Source of the DNA: Campanula takesimana
Taxonomy: Eukaryota; Streptophyta; Magnoliopsida; Asterales; Campanulaceae
Assembly (NCBI GenBank): GCA_026119855.1
Contig: JAOWBW010000303.1
Coordinates: 186,001-250,000, forward strand
Reading direction: 5' to 3'
DNA: 64,000 bases
Part shown: positions 36,755 to 48,485 of the stretch, piece after piece
Numbering within the stretch: the stretch's first letter is position 1
How the letters are laid out: each line of letters starts with the position of its first letter
Translations under genes and position numbers: made by a program
The notes under the pieces: model-generated
The model's database searches: none
What the model was told of the DNA's origin: nothing
Seen by the model: the letters and a program-made list of their open reading frames with translations, nothing else

Positions 36755-37890
36755 AGGAAAAACTGCAAACACAGTACCTGAACTATTGGGGTTATTTTGG
36801 ATTTGGTACCTGGACTCTCATTTTTTGCACACGTCATACCCAAACTCTAATTTTTACTGTATCCGTCACACCTATCACTAACGACATCCACTTTTTTCCG
36901 TTAAGTTAGTCATGTGCCATACATGTGACTAAATTTTAAGGGTAAAGATGTCAATTCTAAAATATCCTCACCCCCCTTCTTCCCCAAAACCCAATTCACC
37001 GGAGCTAGTTACATGTGTCCAGTTATTATTTCAGTTCGATTTTGTGTTACGATTCGATTGAATCTGCTCTGGTGAATCATCTCTCCATGAAGATGAGCAA
37101 TTCGAGTCTTCCTAGTGGGACCCTATTTGATCTTTTCGTGTGGGTGCTTGAAAATAATCAAGAAATTGTTACGGCTGTTAAAGATGATTTGAGGGCGGTT
37201 AAAGAGAGGGATCCGACGTGTATTAGTTACGTCCATTATTTCTTGAATTTCAAGGGCTTTTTGGCTTGTCAAGCTCATCGGATTTCGCACAAATTATGGT
37301 CGGATGGTCGGAAAATCCTGGCTCTTTTGATACAAAACATGGTATCAGAGGTATTCGCATTGGACATCCACCCGGGGGCCAAAATCGGCCGGGGGATTTC
37401 GCTCGATCACGCCACCGGAGTTGTTATCGGAGAGACGGCGGTGATTGGGGATAATCTGACCTAGCTTCATCCTTCATTCTGAGCAACAAATCGTCGTCGT
37501 TTTGAAACTTGCCGCGCCTGTTGATGGGTTTGGGCTGGGCGACATGGTTTGGGGAAATGGAGACACAGGTAACTAGCTCCGGTGAATTGGGTCGGCAGAA
37601 ACGGGAATAGGAATATAAATTGACTAAATTTGAAGGAGGGGTGCCATGGGAGAGGGTTTTGGGGAAAAAGGGGGTGAGGATATTTTAGAATTGACATCTT
37701 TACCCTTAAAATTTAGTCACATGTATGGCACATGACTAACTTAACAGAAAAAAGTGGATGTCGTTAGTGGTAGGTATGACGGATACAGTAAAAATTAGAG
37801 TTTGGGTATGACGGGTGCAAAAAATAAGAGTCCAGGTACCAAATCCAAAATAACCCCAATAGTTCAGGTACTATATTTGCAGCTTTTCCT
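36755..37890. mobile_element. Pack-type element with long inverted repeats carrying a serine acetyltransferase fragment
   Basis: About 240-bp inverted repeats: left starts aggaaaaactgcaaacacag, right ends gcagcttttcct, and they stay complementary through 'gtacctgaactattggggtt' down to 'acccaattcaccggagctag'. Flanking direct repeat aaatatt (36748-36754 and 37891-37897), shorter than the usual 9 bp, perhaps eroded. The middle is cellular-gene sequence, as in Pack-MULEs. Mutator membership is inferred from TIR length only. Confidence 0.75.
37015..37464 (+). pseudogene. Captured fragment of plant serine acetyltransferase (SERAT3-like)
   Basis: About 145 codons read without a stop. They contain DPTCISYVHYFLNFKGFLAC, QAHRISHKLW, VFALDIHPGAKIGRG and DHATGVVIGETAVIGDN, which match the N-terminal helical domain and the start of the left-handed beta-helix (hexapeptide repeats) of serine acetyltransferases. 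These enzymes make O-acetylserine for cysteine synthesis. It stops (tag, 37462-37464) just before the rest of the hexapeptide domain, so the conserved HHVTLGG-type part and the C-terminal cysteine-synthase-binding tail are missing. Most similar, from memory, to the plant SERAT3 branch. No function as an enzyme is expected. Confidence 0.85.
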
Positions 37891-40057
37891 AAATATTACA
37901 ACTACTTTCTAGAAAGGCAAGAAAATCCGCAACATTTGGAATTTCATTGCTTCCTTGTATCTGCACATATAAAACATTATAGCCCATGAATATGAAATAT
38001 GAAAAGTCACAAAACATTGATATATGAAAAATGAAAGGGCACCCCTTCATGCACCTTCTTCAATTGTTAATTAATAACATATTTGGGGAATATGAAAAAT
38101 CACACAACATGGATAAAGGAAAAATGAAAGGGCATTTTTTGTTCCTATAAAAATGCACCATAGAAGACCTATAGTCAGCCGAGAAATTAAACATACCCCT
38201 TACATACTCCATTTTTTTCGAAAAAATATTAAAGTCCTACAAATTGAAAGTCCTAAGGTCTTCACTTGAGAAATTCGAATAGTCACAAGTAATCAAAAGG
38301 TTATGGTTTCACTCTATAAAAGATCTCTCTCTTTCAATCTTCAGGATTTGCCCATGTGACATTTTGTTGACTGCCATGGATCTTTCATCTCTCTTCTCAG
38401 TGATCTTTGAAGGTTAGGGTTGCACAGAAATGGTCTATTTCAGTACAAAATACAAAGAATCTGCAAGCCACAGGTTGAGTTAATTCTCATAGATAAATAG
38501 GTACTAAAGTAAATTAATTTCCTTCTATTAATAACCGTAAATTATTTAAATTTTCTACTGAATCTATGTTCTGATTTCTTAGTGTGGACGAATAAAAGCA
38601 TACAAACTAATTTTCATGGCTGCAACTAAAGAAATCTTGATTGGTGACAAAAAGGAATCAAAACAACATTTATTAAACTTGGTAACATTTTCAGAAACTT
38701 CTGCCATTGAAAATATTTAGAGTCCAGTTTTTATAGACACATACTATCCAAATCGTTTTTCAAATCTTTATCCCTTCTCGAATCTAAAAGCCATCATACT
38801 AATATAATTCTGTCTTTTTCCAGTTGTTTATAGCCAGTGTTGTTGGGAAGGGAGCATTAAGGCGTCAACAACATCAAAGAACAAGTGCAGGAAGGGATGC
38901 AATTTATTTGAAATTTAATTAGAAGATATCAGTTTTTGATTAAAATTCAGTTATTATATTTCAATCGATTTAAAATATTATTTTTTAGAAAAATTATATT
39001 GAGAACTTCAGTGTTATACATGTTTGTCATTTGTGAAATATAATTTCAAGAATGGATTTTTTAAACTACTACTACATCCGTCCCAAAATGTATGTCTTGA
39101 AAAGTTTTCAGACATTCATATTGGGAAAGAGGGAGTATATTATGAACTTGAACTGAAAACATCCTAAGTACGAACCTGTACTGAAAAATTCTTCTTATCT
39201 TGCAATCAAACTTGATTATTCAAACTTTTTAAGGATACGAACACTTGCATGCTTCACTAGCCATGTTGTGTTTATACACATTTAAGCCTAAATTGTAGAA
39301 ATGAGAAAAACTTTTTGGGACAACGAAAAATAACAAATGAGAAGATCATTTTTGGACGGATGGAGTATTTTAAATCTCAAAATATGAGGATCTGCATTAA
39401 ATGACTGAAGTTCTTAGAAATCTGCATTTTTCACTCAATCAAAAAAAGAAAACCAAAATTTTCAAATAACTAAAAATTGTAGCATAAAATTGAGAATATT
39501 AATATCGACAGCAGGTTAGACAAAATTTCGGTTGGGGAACAAATTACCCTAATTAGGATCTCGAAATATACATTTATCTTCAAAATGAGTTAACTTTTTT
39601 AAAATTAATGATAAGTAAAATGAAATGAAATACACACCTAATCTCGAGAATTTCAAATTAAATAAAAATTCGTAAAAAAAAAAAGGATTGAGAAAATACC
39701 CAAGTTGAAGGCTCGGAATGAAAAATTGTCATTGATTAATTTCATTAATCTCACTTGAAATCCTATAACAAGGATTTCCTCGGAAACCATCGAATGTTTA
39801 CGGTAGTTAAACCGTCATTTAAAAGCGCCGCCATCAAGAAAGTTTTATGATGCTAAGAAGATGAAGGGTATTTCGATGGTGGTGAAGTCGGCTCTTTTAA
39901 ATTTAAGATACCACGACAATGGAGGACTACATCAAAATACGAGAAAGAGATAGAAAGATAGAGCGGCGGTGAGGATGGTTACGGTTTGTGAACGAGAGAT
40001 GAAAAGAAAGAGAAAGACAGAGCAGCGGTGAGGATGGGTTAGGGTTTGTGAACGAGT

Positions 40058-40061
<4 letters not shown>

Positions 40062-40122
<61 letters not shown>
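40062..40122. repeat. (GA)n microsatellite
   Basis: About 30 uninterrupted GA units inside the Helitron. Confidence 0.95.
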
Positions 40123-40125
<3 letters not shown>

Positions 40126-40545
40126 GCTAAGAATGGATTAGGTTTAGGGTTTGTGTAATTTTTTTTTAATTTTTTTTTTGTACAAAGGGTTTGTGTAATT
40201 GTGATGCTTCTATATGACAGTTTTGTTATTGGGCACCTGATTGGGCTTTTTAACACTCCATATTACTCCATATTAATTTGGGCAGTATGTTTTTTAAGGA
40301 CCGGCTGCAATTTATTTATGCTAGAAATTCTACCCAGATATTGGGTGTTTCCCCCCCCCCCAAATGTATTAGATTTGTCTTTAATAATTAGTTTATTCCT
40401 ATATTTATTTTGTTAAATTAAAATAACTACTTAATTATAATGGTACTTGTAAATTATTTTGTATTTAATAATTTTTTATTTCTAAAAATACTTGTTTTTT
40501 GTCATATTCAGTTGTATGTTTCTTTGTTTAAAGTAAATGCTTGGG

Positions 40546-40860
40546 TGCTGAATCGATGATTTTAGTTTGTGATGAAGAGGGAAATACTGTGGATTCAGAG
40601 GTAAACACTAAATAGTTATTAGTGATTTGATTTATTTTGTCTAGTGAAGTTTTTAATATGTATACTTTTACTAAATAAAAACTTTTTTTTTCTAGGGAGA
40701 ACGAATACAAGCAACAGTTCCTACGAAATTTATAATCAAGTTTAAAAACAAATTGCATTAGGGACAACTGAATATAATCTCTTATCTTATTGTTGCGGAT
40801 GCTAGTCGGGGATTTAAAATTGTGGCTCATCGATACAAAGAAATTTTTGAAAATTTGTAA
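40546..40860 (+). pseudogene. RPA70-like (replication protein A large subunit) fragment of Helitron type
   Basis: Reads MILVCDEEGNTVDSE (to 40600), then after a probable intron (gtaaac...tttctag, 40601-40695) GERIQATVPTKFIIKFKNKL, one in-frame tag, and ISYLIVADASRGFKIVAHRY up to the taa at about 40860. This is the first OB fold typical of RPA1-like proteins in plant Helitrons. The single nonsense codon and the absence of the remaining OB folds make it a remnant. Confidence 0.75.
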
Positions 40861-40941
40861 TTATACTATTAATTTAATGTTTACCAATTTTTAATTACAT
40901 TTATAGCTATTCATTTTTCTTTTATTTATCAAAGTCAGTTG

Positions 40942-40973
40942 CCCGTGCCTTTAAGGCACGGGTGTAACACTAG
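40942..40973 (+). terminator. Helitron 3' terminal hairpin and CTAG end
   Basis: Nine-base arms cccgtgcct and aggcacggg, then 7-8 nt and ctag. This is the Helitron rolling-circle termination signal, not a transcription terminator. Confidence 0.8.
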
Positions 40974-41466
40974 TTTTTAGTAATGTGCCTATTAAATGAA
41001 ACGCTCAAAAAAGAAATTTGTGCTAATTGGTTTGGGATAAAGGGAGTATTCTTTTTTCTTTTTTTGGAGGGGGGGGGGGTATGAGTAGTTTATTGAGAAA
41101 TTTGCTCAAAATTATTTATAACTAAACTTCAAGCAATTTGGAATTGAAAATAAAAATTAATTACTAATAAATCAAATTGTTTTTGTCATCATCTAGTACT
41201 TTCACCTTTCCTTTAAAAAAAAAAAAAAAAACTCGTCTTAAAATGATGTTTTCATTGATTATTCAAATAAATAAGAATACAAACATTTGTTTTATTAGAC
41301 ATGTTTTGCTTTGCACTTTATATTTAAATTAGAAAAATAAAAAGAATTATTTAAAATAATAAAAATGACAAAAGTATTTTGAGGCGGAAGAACAGTATCT
41401 AACATTCAAACAAAATATTCAGAAGAAATGGGAGGTAGAAAAAATAAATTGTACTAGTATGTGATA

Positions 41467-41732
41467 CTTCCTCCATTTCATAATACATGTCGTTTTAGAC
41501 TTCTTCACACATATTAAGAAATGCAATTAATACATATTAAAAAAACATATGTGCCCCTAAAAGTATCAAATTACCTAGGCATTTAAATGTTTATACAAGA
41601 AATAGTTCACAATTAATAAATAAGGTATAATAGGTAAACAAGAGTAATTCTTTCTTGGTAATCGTAAAACTTCAAATATTTTGGAATAAAAAATTTCTCT
41701 TAAAACGCCATGTATTATGAAACGGAAGGAGT
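41467..41732. mobile_element. Stowaway-like MITE
   Basis: Ends cttcctccatttcataatac and gtattatgaaacggaaggag, flanked by TA. Diverged terminus. Confidence 0.75.
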
Positions 41733-41875
41733 AGGATATAACATTAATGGAATGAATTAAGAAACTACTAACATTAATGGAATGAAGGAGTAAGAAAGTA
41801 AAACACAGTTTTCAGGTGTGTTAGTTGTGGAACTTGTGCCTAGCCTACTTGGTCATCTTCCATGTGCCAAATTGG

Positions 41876-42793
41876 GAGTAATATGCTTTTCTGCCCCTCG
41901 TACTATGGCCCCAACATCAATTTGACACTCGTACTGCTGAAACACTAAATGTATGATGCGTACTATGGTTTTATTAACAAAATTAACCAATTTACTATTC
42001 AGTTGTTAACTTTTTCTAACACACGTTATTTTTCTAACGAGCATTAATTTATTTTAACGGATGTTAATAATTTATGTTAACAAAATTAACTTTTGTTATC
42101 TCCATCATCTTCCCAAACCCAACATCCATCCCACCCTTCGCAACCCAACACCGCCCCATCGCCACCGCCACAAACCAGTCACCACTCCACCCAACCAACT
42201 CCACCATTGATGGATTAGAAGCATCTCCAACACCAATCGACCCCCTTCTTTGCAAATTAGGATTTGAGCTCCCATTTACACCTTCCACGCCAAAAAAGCT
42301 GTACCAATCCCCTTCCTAGCCATGACCGCACCTACCCTAAACCTAGGCGCCGGCCAAGAGCAAGAAAACATGGGAAAATTCCGGCCAAAAGGCCAAAAAT
42401 CGAAGCAAAACCGAATCCCGTCACTTTCCCGGTCTGGTCCAGAAAAAATCAATTTCCCGATTGATTAACCGTTGGATCGCCTTCAAATTTCTGGAGAAGG
42501 TTCACGACACCTAGTTGCACATATTGACCGTTGGGATCTGAAAAATATTTACCGGAGAGGGAGATATGGTCGTCGGAAAAAGACTGACGAAAATAAATTT
42601 TTAACATTCGTTAAAATAATTTAATGCTCGTTAGAAAAAATAACGTGTGTTAGAAAAAGTTAACAACTGAATAGTAAATTGGTTAATTTTGCTAATAAAA
42701 CTATAGTACGCATCATACATTTGTTGTTTCAGTAGTACGAGTGTCAAATTGATGTTGGGGCCATAGTACGAGAGGCAGAAAAGCAGATTACTC
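41876..42793. mobile_element. Pack-MULE-like element with unidentified cargo
   Basis: 918 bp between perfect 10-bp direct repeats gccaaattgg (41866-41875 and 42794-42803). Inverted repeats start gagtaatatgcttttctgcc and extend about 200 bp, to taacgtgtgttag. The centre (about 42075-42580) is clearly richer in C and G and in coding-like triplets than the arms. I do not recognise the cargo and no frame longer than about 80 codons survives. Confidence 0.8.
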
Positions 42794-42827
42794 GCCAAAT
42801 TGGGAATAGAGTTAGACGCTCGATCCG

Positions 42828-42998
42828 GAGTTCAAATCCTCTGTGATACTTTGTGTACCACTTTATGTGCCACAAGTGATTTAATGGCTCATAGTTATTG
42901 AGATAGGTATAATCGTAATATTATGCAAATATTTGAACGATTAGATTACAAGTGGTACATGGAGTGGCACACAAAAGTGGTACAGGAGATCTCGATTC
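42828..42998. mobile_element. 171-bp Mutator-like MITE, copy 2
   Basis: 9-bp direct repeats ctcgatccg (42819-42827 and 42999-43007). Same family and length as 11545-11715 (shared gtgatttaatggctca and gagtggcacacaaaagtgg). Confidence 0.8.
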
Positions 42999-43240
42999 CT
43001 CGATCCGGGGTCTTCGCAGTAGAATTTGAACCATTAGTTTGTTTTTATCGTTGAATTGCTTCATTAAAAGAACTATATCTACTTTCTTTTCTCCTTTTTT
43101 TTTTTTTTTTTTTTTTTTCTGGGACCGTAATCATAGTGTGAAGCTGAAGATTAAGATGGGGTATTCATGTTAAATCGTTTTCATGTGGCAAATGAAGATT
43201 GAATAACCGCTCAATTTCACTAGTAGCAAGTACTGGTTGA

Positions 43241-44025
43241 GTGAGATGGACCGTCCACGGTTCGACTCGCCCGCCTTTTTTTTGCTGACCTGTCCACCCC
43301 GCTTAGTTCTCAGCCTGACGCGTTTTTTCAGCTTGCGCTACGTGGTGCGCTGTAAAAGAAATTTCAATAACTTTAAAATGTAATATCTTGAGATTTTAAA
43401 ATCGAAAAAAAAAAAAAAATCTGAAAACAACGTTGTTTTCGGTTCAATGAGACGAATCAAACTAGATAGGTCTTGATATGGTTTTCAATTTTCATTTTTT
43501 AAAATCATATTTTTAACAAAAAAAAAAAAAAAAACTGAGCTGCTCGTCGCCTAGATGTAACATTTTTTATGAAAAAAGTAACAGTTTAGGTTTGAGAAAC
43601 GAGCAGCTCAATTTTTTCATAAAAATTGTTAAAAAAATATGTTAAGAAATTCCAATAACTTTAAAATGTAATAACTGTTACTTTTTTTCATAAAAAGTGT
43701 TACCTTTCAGGCAACGAGCAGCTCAATTTTTTTATGTGTTAAAAAATATGAGTTTTTTTTTAAAAAAATTGATAACTATATCATGGCCTATTTAGTTTGA
43801 TTTATCTCGTCGAGACGAATACAAAGTTGTTTTAAGATATATTTTTTTCGATTTCAAAATCTCAAAATATTGCATTTTAAAGTTATTGAAGATTTTTTTT
43901 TTTTTTAAGCAGCGGCACATGTCACAAGCTGGGCGAATGGCTGATATCAGGCATCCGCTGAGCTGAATTGGGCGAGCGGGTTGACATATGCGAGGACGGG
44001 TCACCCGTGAACAGTCCATTTCACC
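43241..44025. mobile_element. ~785-bp foldback element
   Basis: Ends gtgagatggaccgtccacgg and ccgtgaacagtccatttcac are imperfect inverted repeats. Inner arms around 43365-43500 and 43770-43895 ('ataactttaaaatgtaatat', 'tagtttgatt') and a smaller inner pair ('gagcagctcaattttttcat') also pair. No TSD seen. GC-rich outer 100 bp, AT-rich centre. Confidence 0.6.
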
Positions 44026-45988
44026 TTATCCTATGAGACGGCAGCAACGGGAGTATTTGCCCTTATTACACATTGAAGTGCAGCACAATGAATGGAAGCA
44101 AAACCAGACACCATTAGCATAGACGTGCTGAAAAAGCAATACGAGTTTGCTTTTCCATTTTCTCCTTTAATTGATTGAAATAATAACGGGTATGTTTTTA
44201 TGATTATTTTTAATGATTAGTGATCAAGGAAAAACTTAAAATGATGGATAGAAAAAAAGACCTACATAATACTGATATCTACGTTTTATTTTTAATTTAA
44301 AGCAAATTAATTTGCACATTCATTTTGAAATGGATCTAAAGCAATAATATTAACCCATTTGTCCTTAAATGATTTTTTCTTTTTTGAAATTTTATAAACA
44401 TTAACATTGACTGCCTCTATTCCTTTATCAATGTCCAAATTTCACTTTTATAGACGACATTAGCTAAAATGTTAAGCTTAAGTACTTTTAGTAACGTAAA
44501 TATCTGAATGATCTCATCATACCGCATTGCAAGTCAAAGTGTGAATTAGGACTTGTTGTATAACGAGGAATGAATTAGTAACTTTTTGAAAATATATATT
44601 TATTTTGAGATAAAATTTTAGAGATGGAGGGAATAAATATTTTTGATCACATATATGCATAATTTTTCTTAATAATATAATATCCGTATATAAAGTAGAA
44701 GTTTATATATTACACTAAAAGAAGTATAATTAGGCTATGATACTACTTCCGATTTAAAAAAAAAAATGATTTTTTTTTTGTCTTTAAAGTTTATCAGAAA
44801 ATCTTCACATTTCATTATATATCCTTATAATATTAAAAGTTTTGAAAGTTGATAGAAAACGTATTTATACATCTGTTTCATTAAATTTTATAAAAATATG
44901 AAAAATGTTTTCATACTCTCCCTTAATGGACAATAATGAACATTTATCTGAAGATGACTAATCCTTTAGATTTGTATTTTTATTTTTATTCGCACTGCAT
45001 TTCTCATGAGAGCTCAGTCACTCATTAATTTGACCTCCCTTAAGGAGAAATAAACTACTACATATGTCGTGACGTAATTGCATACGAACAACACAAAACA
45101 TAAATAAGTTCATGAGATGATCATCGTGTTTATTGTAATTATATAAGGAACACTAATCTATGTTTCTTAGAAAATAGTAACTGACAGATCATCTATTAAT
45201 CTAATTTTCCTTAAAAAAAAAAATGTAGTACTCGATCCCTCCGTTTCAAAATGATCTTCGTGTTTGACTATTCAAACTTTTTAAGGATATGAACACTTGC
45301 TTCACTAGCCATGCTTGCACTTTTAAGCCTAAAATGTAGAAATACGAATAACTTTTTGGGATAATGAGAAATAACAAACGAAAACATCATTTTGGGACAA
45401 TGGGAGTTATTGAAAATTTATTTAAATTCTATTGTCACTATATTTTTTACTTATCGATCGATCAATTATAAAATTGTGCTTAATGTAAATTATGCTCCAA
45501 TTTATTTAAGAGCTATTGTCGCTACGTTATATGGAACGAAGTACAAAATTTTGCTTAGAAAATAGTAATTCAAAGATCATCTATTAATCCAATTTATTTC
45601 AATTAAGTCAAATACGACAAATATATATAGAACGGAGGAAGTATTAGTTTGTTAATTTTATATGCCAACTTCGAGTAGATAAATGAACAAATGATTACTA
45701 CCTCCTTGTCGAAAGACAAATCACTCTTTTAGTCATAGATTCGATTCATGAACTATAATCAATAATTATCATTAGTTGAATTTTCCTATTAAAAGTTTTA
45801 AAATTTATTATTAATATTAATATTAATGATTGTCAATGATAAATTTAGCATTTAACTTGACTATTTTTTTTAAAAAATATTTGGTTGAAGATTAATTAAA
45901 TTGACTACTAAGAAAGTGGGAATTTTTCAGGATGGGGTGAGTATTATTATTATTATTTTTTTTAATGTAAGCAGGTTTATTAAAGTAA

Positions 45989-46020
<32 letters not shown>

Positions 46021-46356
46021 GAAATGGTGAATTATAGTAGTTGAGAGACGTACGTATTCACTAAAAATATTCTCATTTTTCTTAGAATAAACATAAATGT
46101 GTTAAATATAAGTCTGAGTAATAATTAACTCTAGGAAACAAAGTAAGACGCATCTTTCTCAATTATATTGTCTGATAATTATGGCATTATGCTATTTATT
46201 TATAAATGTCATAACAACCGTCTTTAAAATTTAAAAATACGTTGACCTTATTTTTTATTTTTGAAGAGTAATACATTGACCTTAATGAAAACAAGGAAAA
46301 GCTTATTAAAAATGATTTTCGTTTCTTCTAATACTTGAGGAATGTACACATGCTAA
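44026..46356. other. AT-rich intergenic stretch with decayed MITEs
   Basis: One recognisable relic at about 45237-45410 (ccctccgtttcaaaatgatctt ... catcattttgggacaatggg) belongs to the family at 60516-60703. No gene or RNA was found. Confidence 0.45.
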
Positions 46357-47599
46357 CAGTGGCGAAGCCACGTACAATCCATGGGTCAGCTGACCCCCTT
46401 CAATTTTAAAACTTGTCAATTTTACCCTTTTAGAATGTTTTTTTTTTCGAAATCAAAAGAACCATCTAATATTAATAATAATAACAAACGTTTAGAAGTC
46501 GACTATCCACAAACGTCGGAAGTTCGACCCAAACGGTGGGGCTCGCATTTACAAATATTGCCCTAGAAATTACATTCGCCAACATATTGGTATTTTGACT
46601 TATCAACTGCAAAGAAAAAAAAACGTCATAATAAGCACCTCCTTGCAATACATAATCTTGACAAAACCTGACTCTGGAAGATGCCATCCTTTGCAACGCT
46701 GGATTGCATGAATATCATCATGAAATATTGAGTCCGTGCTCTTCCACTCTTCTAAGCCAGATCCATTCATCACGATAAAAATAATAAACAAAGCCCTTAA
46801 CAAACGAGGGAAATCACAGGTCCTCAACAAATGAGGAAAAACATAAGTCCTCAACAAAGGAGGAAAAACACAAGCTCAGGGGCGGACGCACGTTTGTGAG
46901 GGGGGGGGGTAATTGACCCCCCTCACCTTTCCGTTTATACCTATTTTCACCCTTAAAAAGAAATCAATTTATAACTTTAACCCCCCTCAAAATTTTCAAT
47001 TGACCCCCCTCAAACCCCTACATATATATACTCTGACTTTTACACAACATACCCAAAGTTATTATTTTTGTTTGCCGTAAGTGGGTTCAGTCGACGAAGA
47101 CGAGCGATTTCGAACATCGAAGAACGGAAGACTCGCCGTCGCCGAAGAGAAGCCATAGACGTCGGTCGCCCAGCCCGCAGGTAATCTTTCTCCCCTTTGT
47201 CGCCTTTTTACTCTTCCGTCCCTAATCTCAAATCCCTAAATTTCCCAAAAATCAAGTTTCCCCTTTCTTTCAATCGGCTTCTGTCTTTTTTTCCTTTTTT
47301 TTTTTTTTTTTTTTTGAATCACAGTCTGATAGCAAAGCGAATTTGAGAAACCATTATAGGTGTCCCTAATCTCAAATACCTAAATTTCCCAAAAAATCAA
47401 GTTTCCCCCTTTCCTTCAATCGGATTCTGTCTTTTTTTTTTTTGACAGACTATTAATTTTTGTGATTTTAACTCTAGCTTATTTTCTACAGAAAAAATAG
47501 GCCCTCCTCGAAGTTTGAAAAGATCAAGTGGGTCGGCTACTTCGAACTCTAAAGCGAATGAGGCTCCCTGTCCCGGAGGTTAGAAACTGAACTATAATC

Positions 47600-47890
47600 T
47601 TATTATGTGTTTGTGTATGGCCAGTGGCCTTGTATTTGTTGCCTTGTTGACGTGTTTATTTATGGCCGGTGTTTTTGCTCGTGCGGTTGTTTATGACCAG
47701 TGGCCTTGTGGTTTAGTGGACTTGTTGTTGTGGTTTTATGGCCAGTGCCCTTGTTGTTGTGGTTTTATAGCCAGTGCCCTTGTAGTTGTTGTGGTTTTAT
47801 GGCCAGTGGCCTTGTAGTTGTCGCCTTGTTGTTGTGGTTTAGTGGCTTTGTTGTTGTGGTTTCATGGCCTGTGGCCTTGTTCATTTGTTT
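47600..47890. repeat. Degenerate minisatellite
   Basis: Variants of tttatggccagtggccttg alternating with ttgttgttgtgg, eight to ten times with 25-45 bp spacing, inside the intron-like part of the inner hAT element. Confidence 0.75.
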
Positions 47891-47938
47891 GTGTATGACA
47901 GGTGACATTGTTAATTTATTTTTTACGCATTTTCTAAC

Positions 47939-48215
47939 AGTGCTCGAAAACTATTTCAAGAGACTGAAACATTCGCAAAGTAATGAAGAGCCTCAAGTTC
48001 AAGAGTCTAACGTCCTCGACCATAATGCCCAACATCGAAATTCTGAAGTGCCTAATGCTCAAGAGCCTCAAATTCAAGAGCCTATTGTCCCCAATGCTAG
48101 TGTCCCAAATCCAAATCCTGAAACGCCTAATACCCAAGAGCCTAATATTCTAACATCTAATGTTCAAGAAGCAGAGTATTTTAAAAAGATGAAGAATAGG
48201 AAACCACTTATGTAA
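47939..48215 (+). pseudogene. hAT-transposase N-terminal exon fragment
   Basis: After an acceptor (ctaacag) it reads LENYFKRLKHSQSNEEPQVQ, then tandem 'NxQEPxIxxPNV'-like units (about 9-12 residues each) and ends EYFKKMKNRKPLM, stop. N-termini of TTF/ZMYM1-like hAT transposases often have a short basic start and repeated xEPx segments. No zinc finger, catalytic or dimerisation domain remains, so it cannot transpose. Confidence 0.6.
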
Positions 48216-48485
48216 CACTTTTCGTATTATTTTATCAAAATTTGAATTCGTTTGAAAAAAAAGGCTTTATATGTGTGTTTTTTTATTGTCATTTTTTTAG
48301 TGTATTTTTTTTTTTTTATCTTTTCTATATAATTTTTTGACCCCCCTCACTGTAAATCCTGGATACGCCACTGCACAAGCTCTCACATATGGAGAGAAAA
48401 ACAACTTCAGAAATTCCATAATGAACATTATTTAAAACTAGAATTAGAAATTAAAACAACAAATATAAAATGACATACCTGATTT

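Larger units (their letters stand above)
36569..40973 (+). mobile_element. Non-autonomous Helitron, ~4.4 kb
   Basis: Starts tctatatctatataatgg after an A (36568). Ends with a hairpin (arms cccgtgcct and aggcacggg, 40942-40962), a short spacer tgtaacac and ctag, followed by T. This is the A|TC...CTRR|T rule of Helitrons, with no target duplication. The split MITE supports both boundaries. It carries an RPA-like fragment near the 3' end, a GA microsatellite and a complete inserted foldback element. No Rep/helicase frame is seen. Confidence 0.8.
36400..41046. mobile_element. Stowaway MITE split into two halves by the Helitron
   Basis: Left half 36400-36568 begins ctccctccgtccgagaccaa after TA. 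Right half 40974-41046 ends ttggtttgggataaagggag then TA, the mutated complement of the left end. Nothing else in the left half finds a right end nearby, and the 4.4 kb between carry Helitron termini. Confidence 0.7.
46877..48373 (+). mobile_element. Inner hAT element with transposase N-terminal remnant
   Basis: 1497 bp; ends caggggcggacgca and ggatacgccactg; perfect 8-bp TSD cacaagct (46869-46876 and 48374-48381). It contains a split-looking gene fragment (exon-like piece at about 47490-47580, intron with a minisatellite, exon at about 47940-48215) on the plus strand. Confidence 0.88.

Noticed and set aside
37467..37697. Minus-strand open frame in the right arm of the Pack-type element
   Set aside because: Proline/Phe-rich reading of an inverted-repeat arm; the left arm shows the same bases are not coding.
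39927..40256. Long Ser-Leu repeat protein on the minus strand
   Set aside because: Translation of the (GA)n microsatellite.
47605..47935. Plus-strand frames rich in Val/Leu/Trp/Cys, looking like a membrane protein
   Set aside because: They translate the minisatellite in three frames; stops and an acceptor at 47938 indicate an intron.
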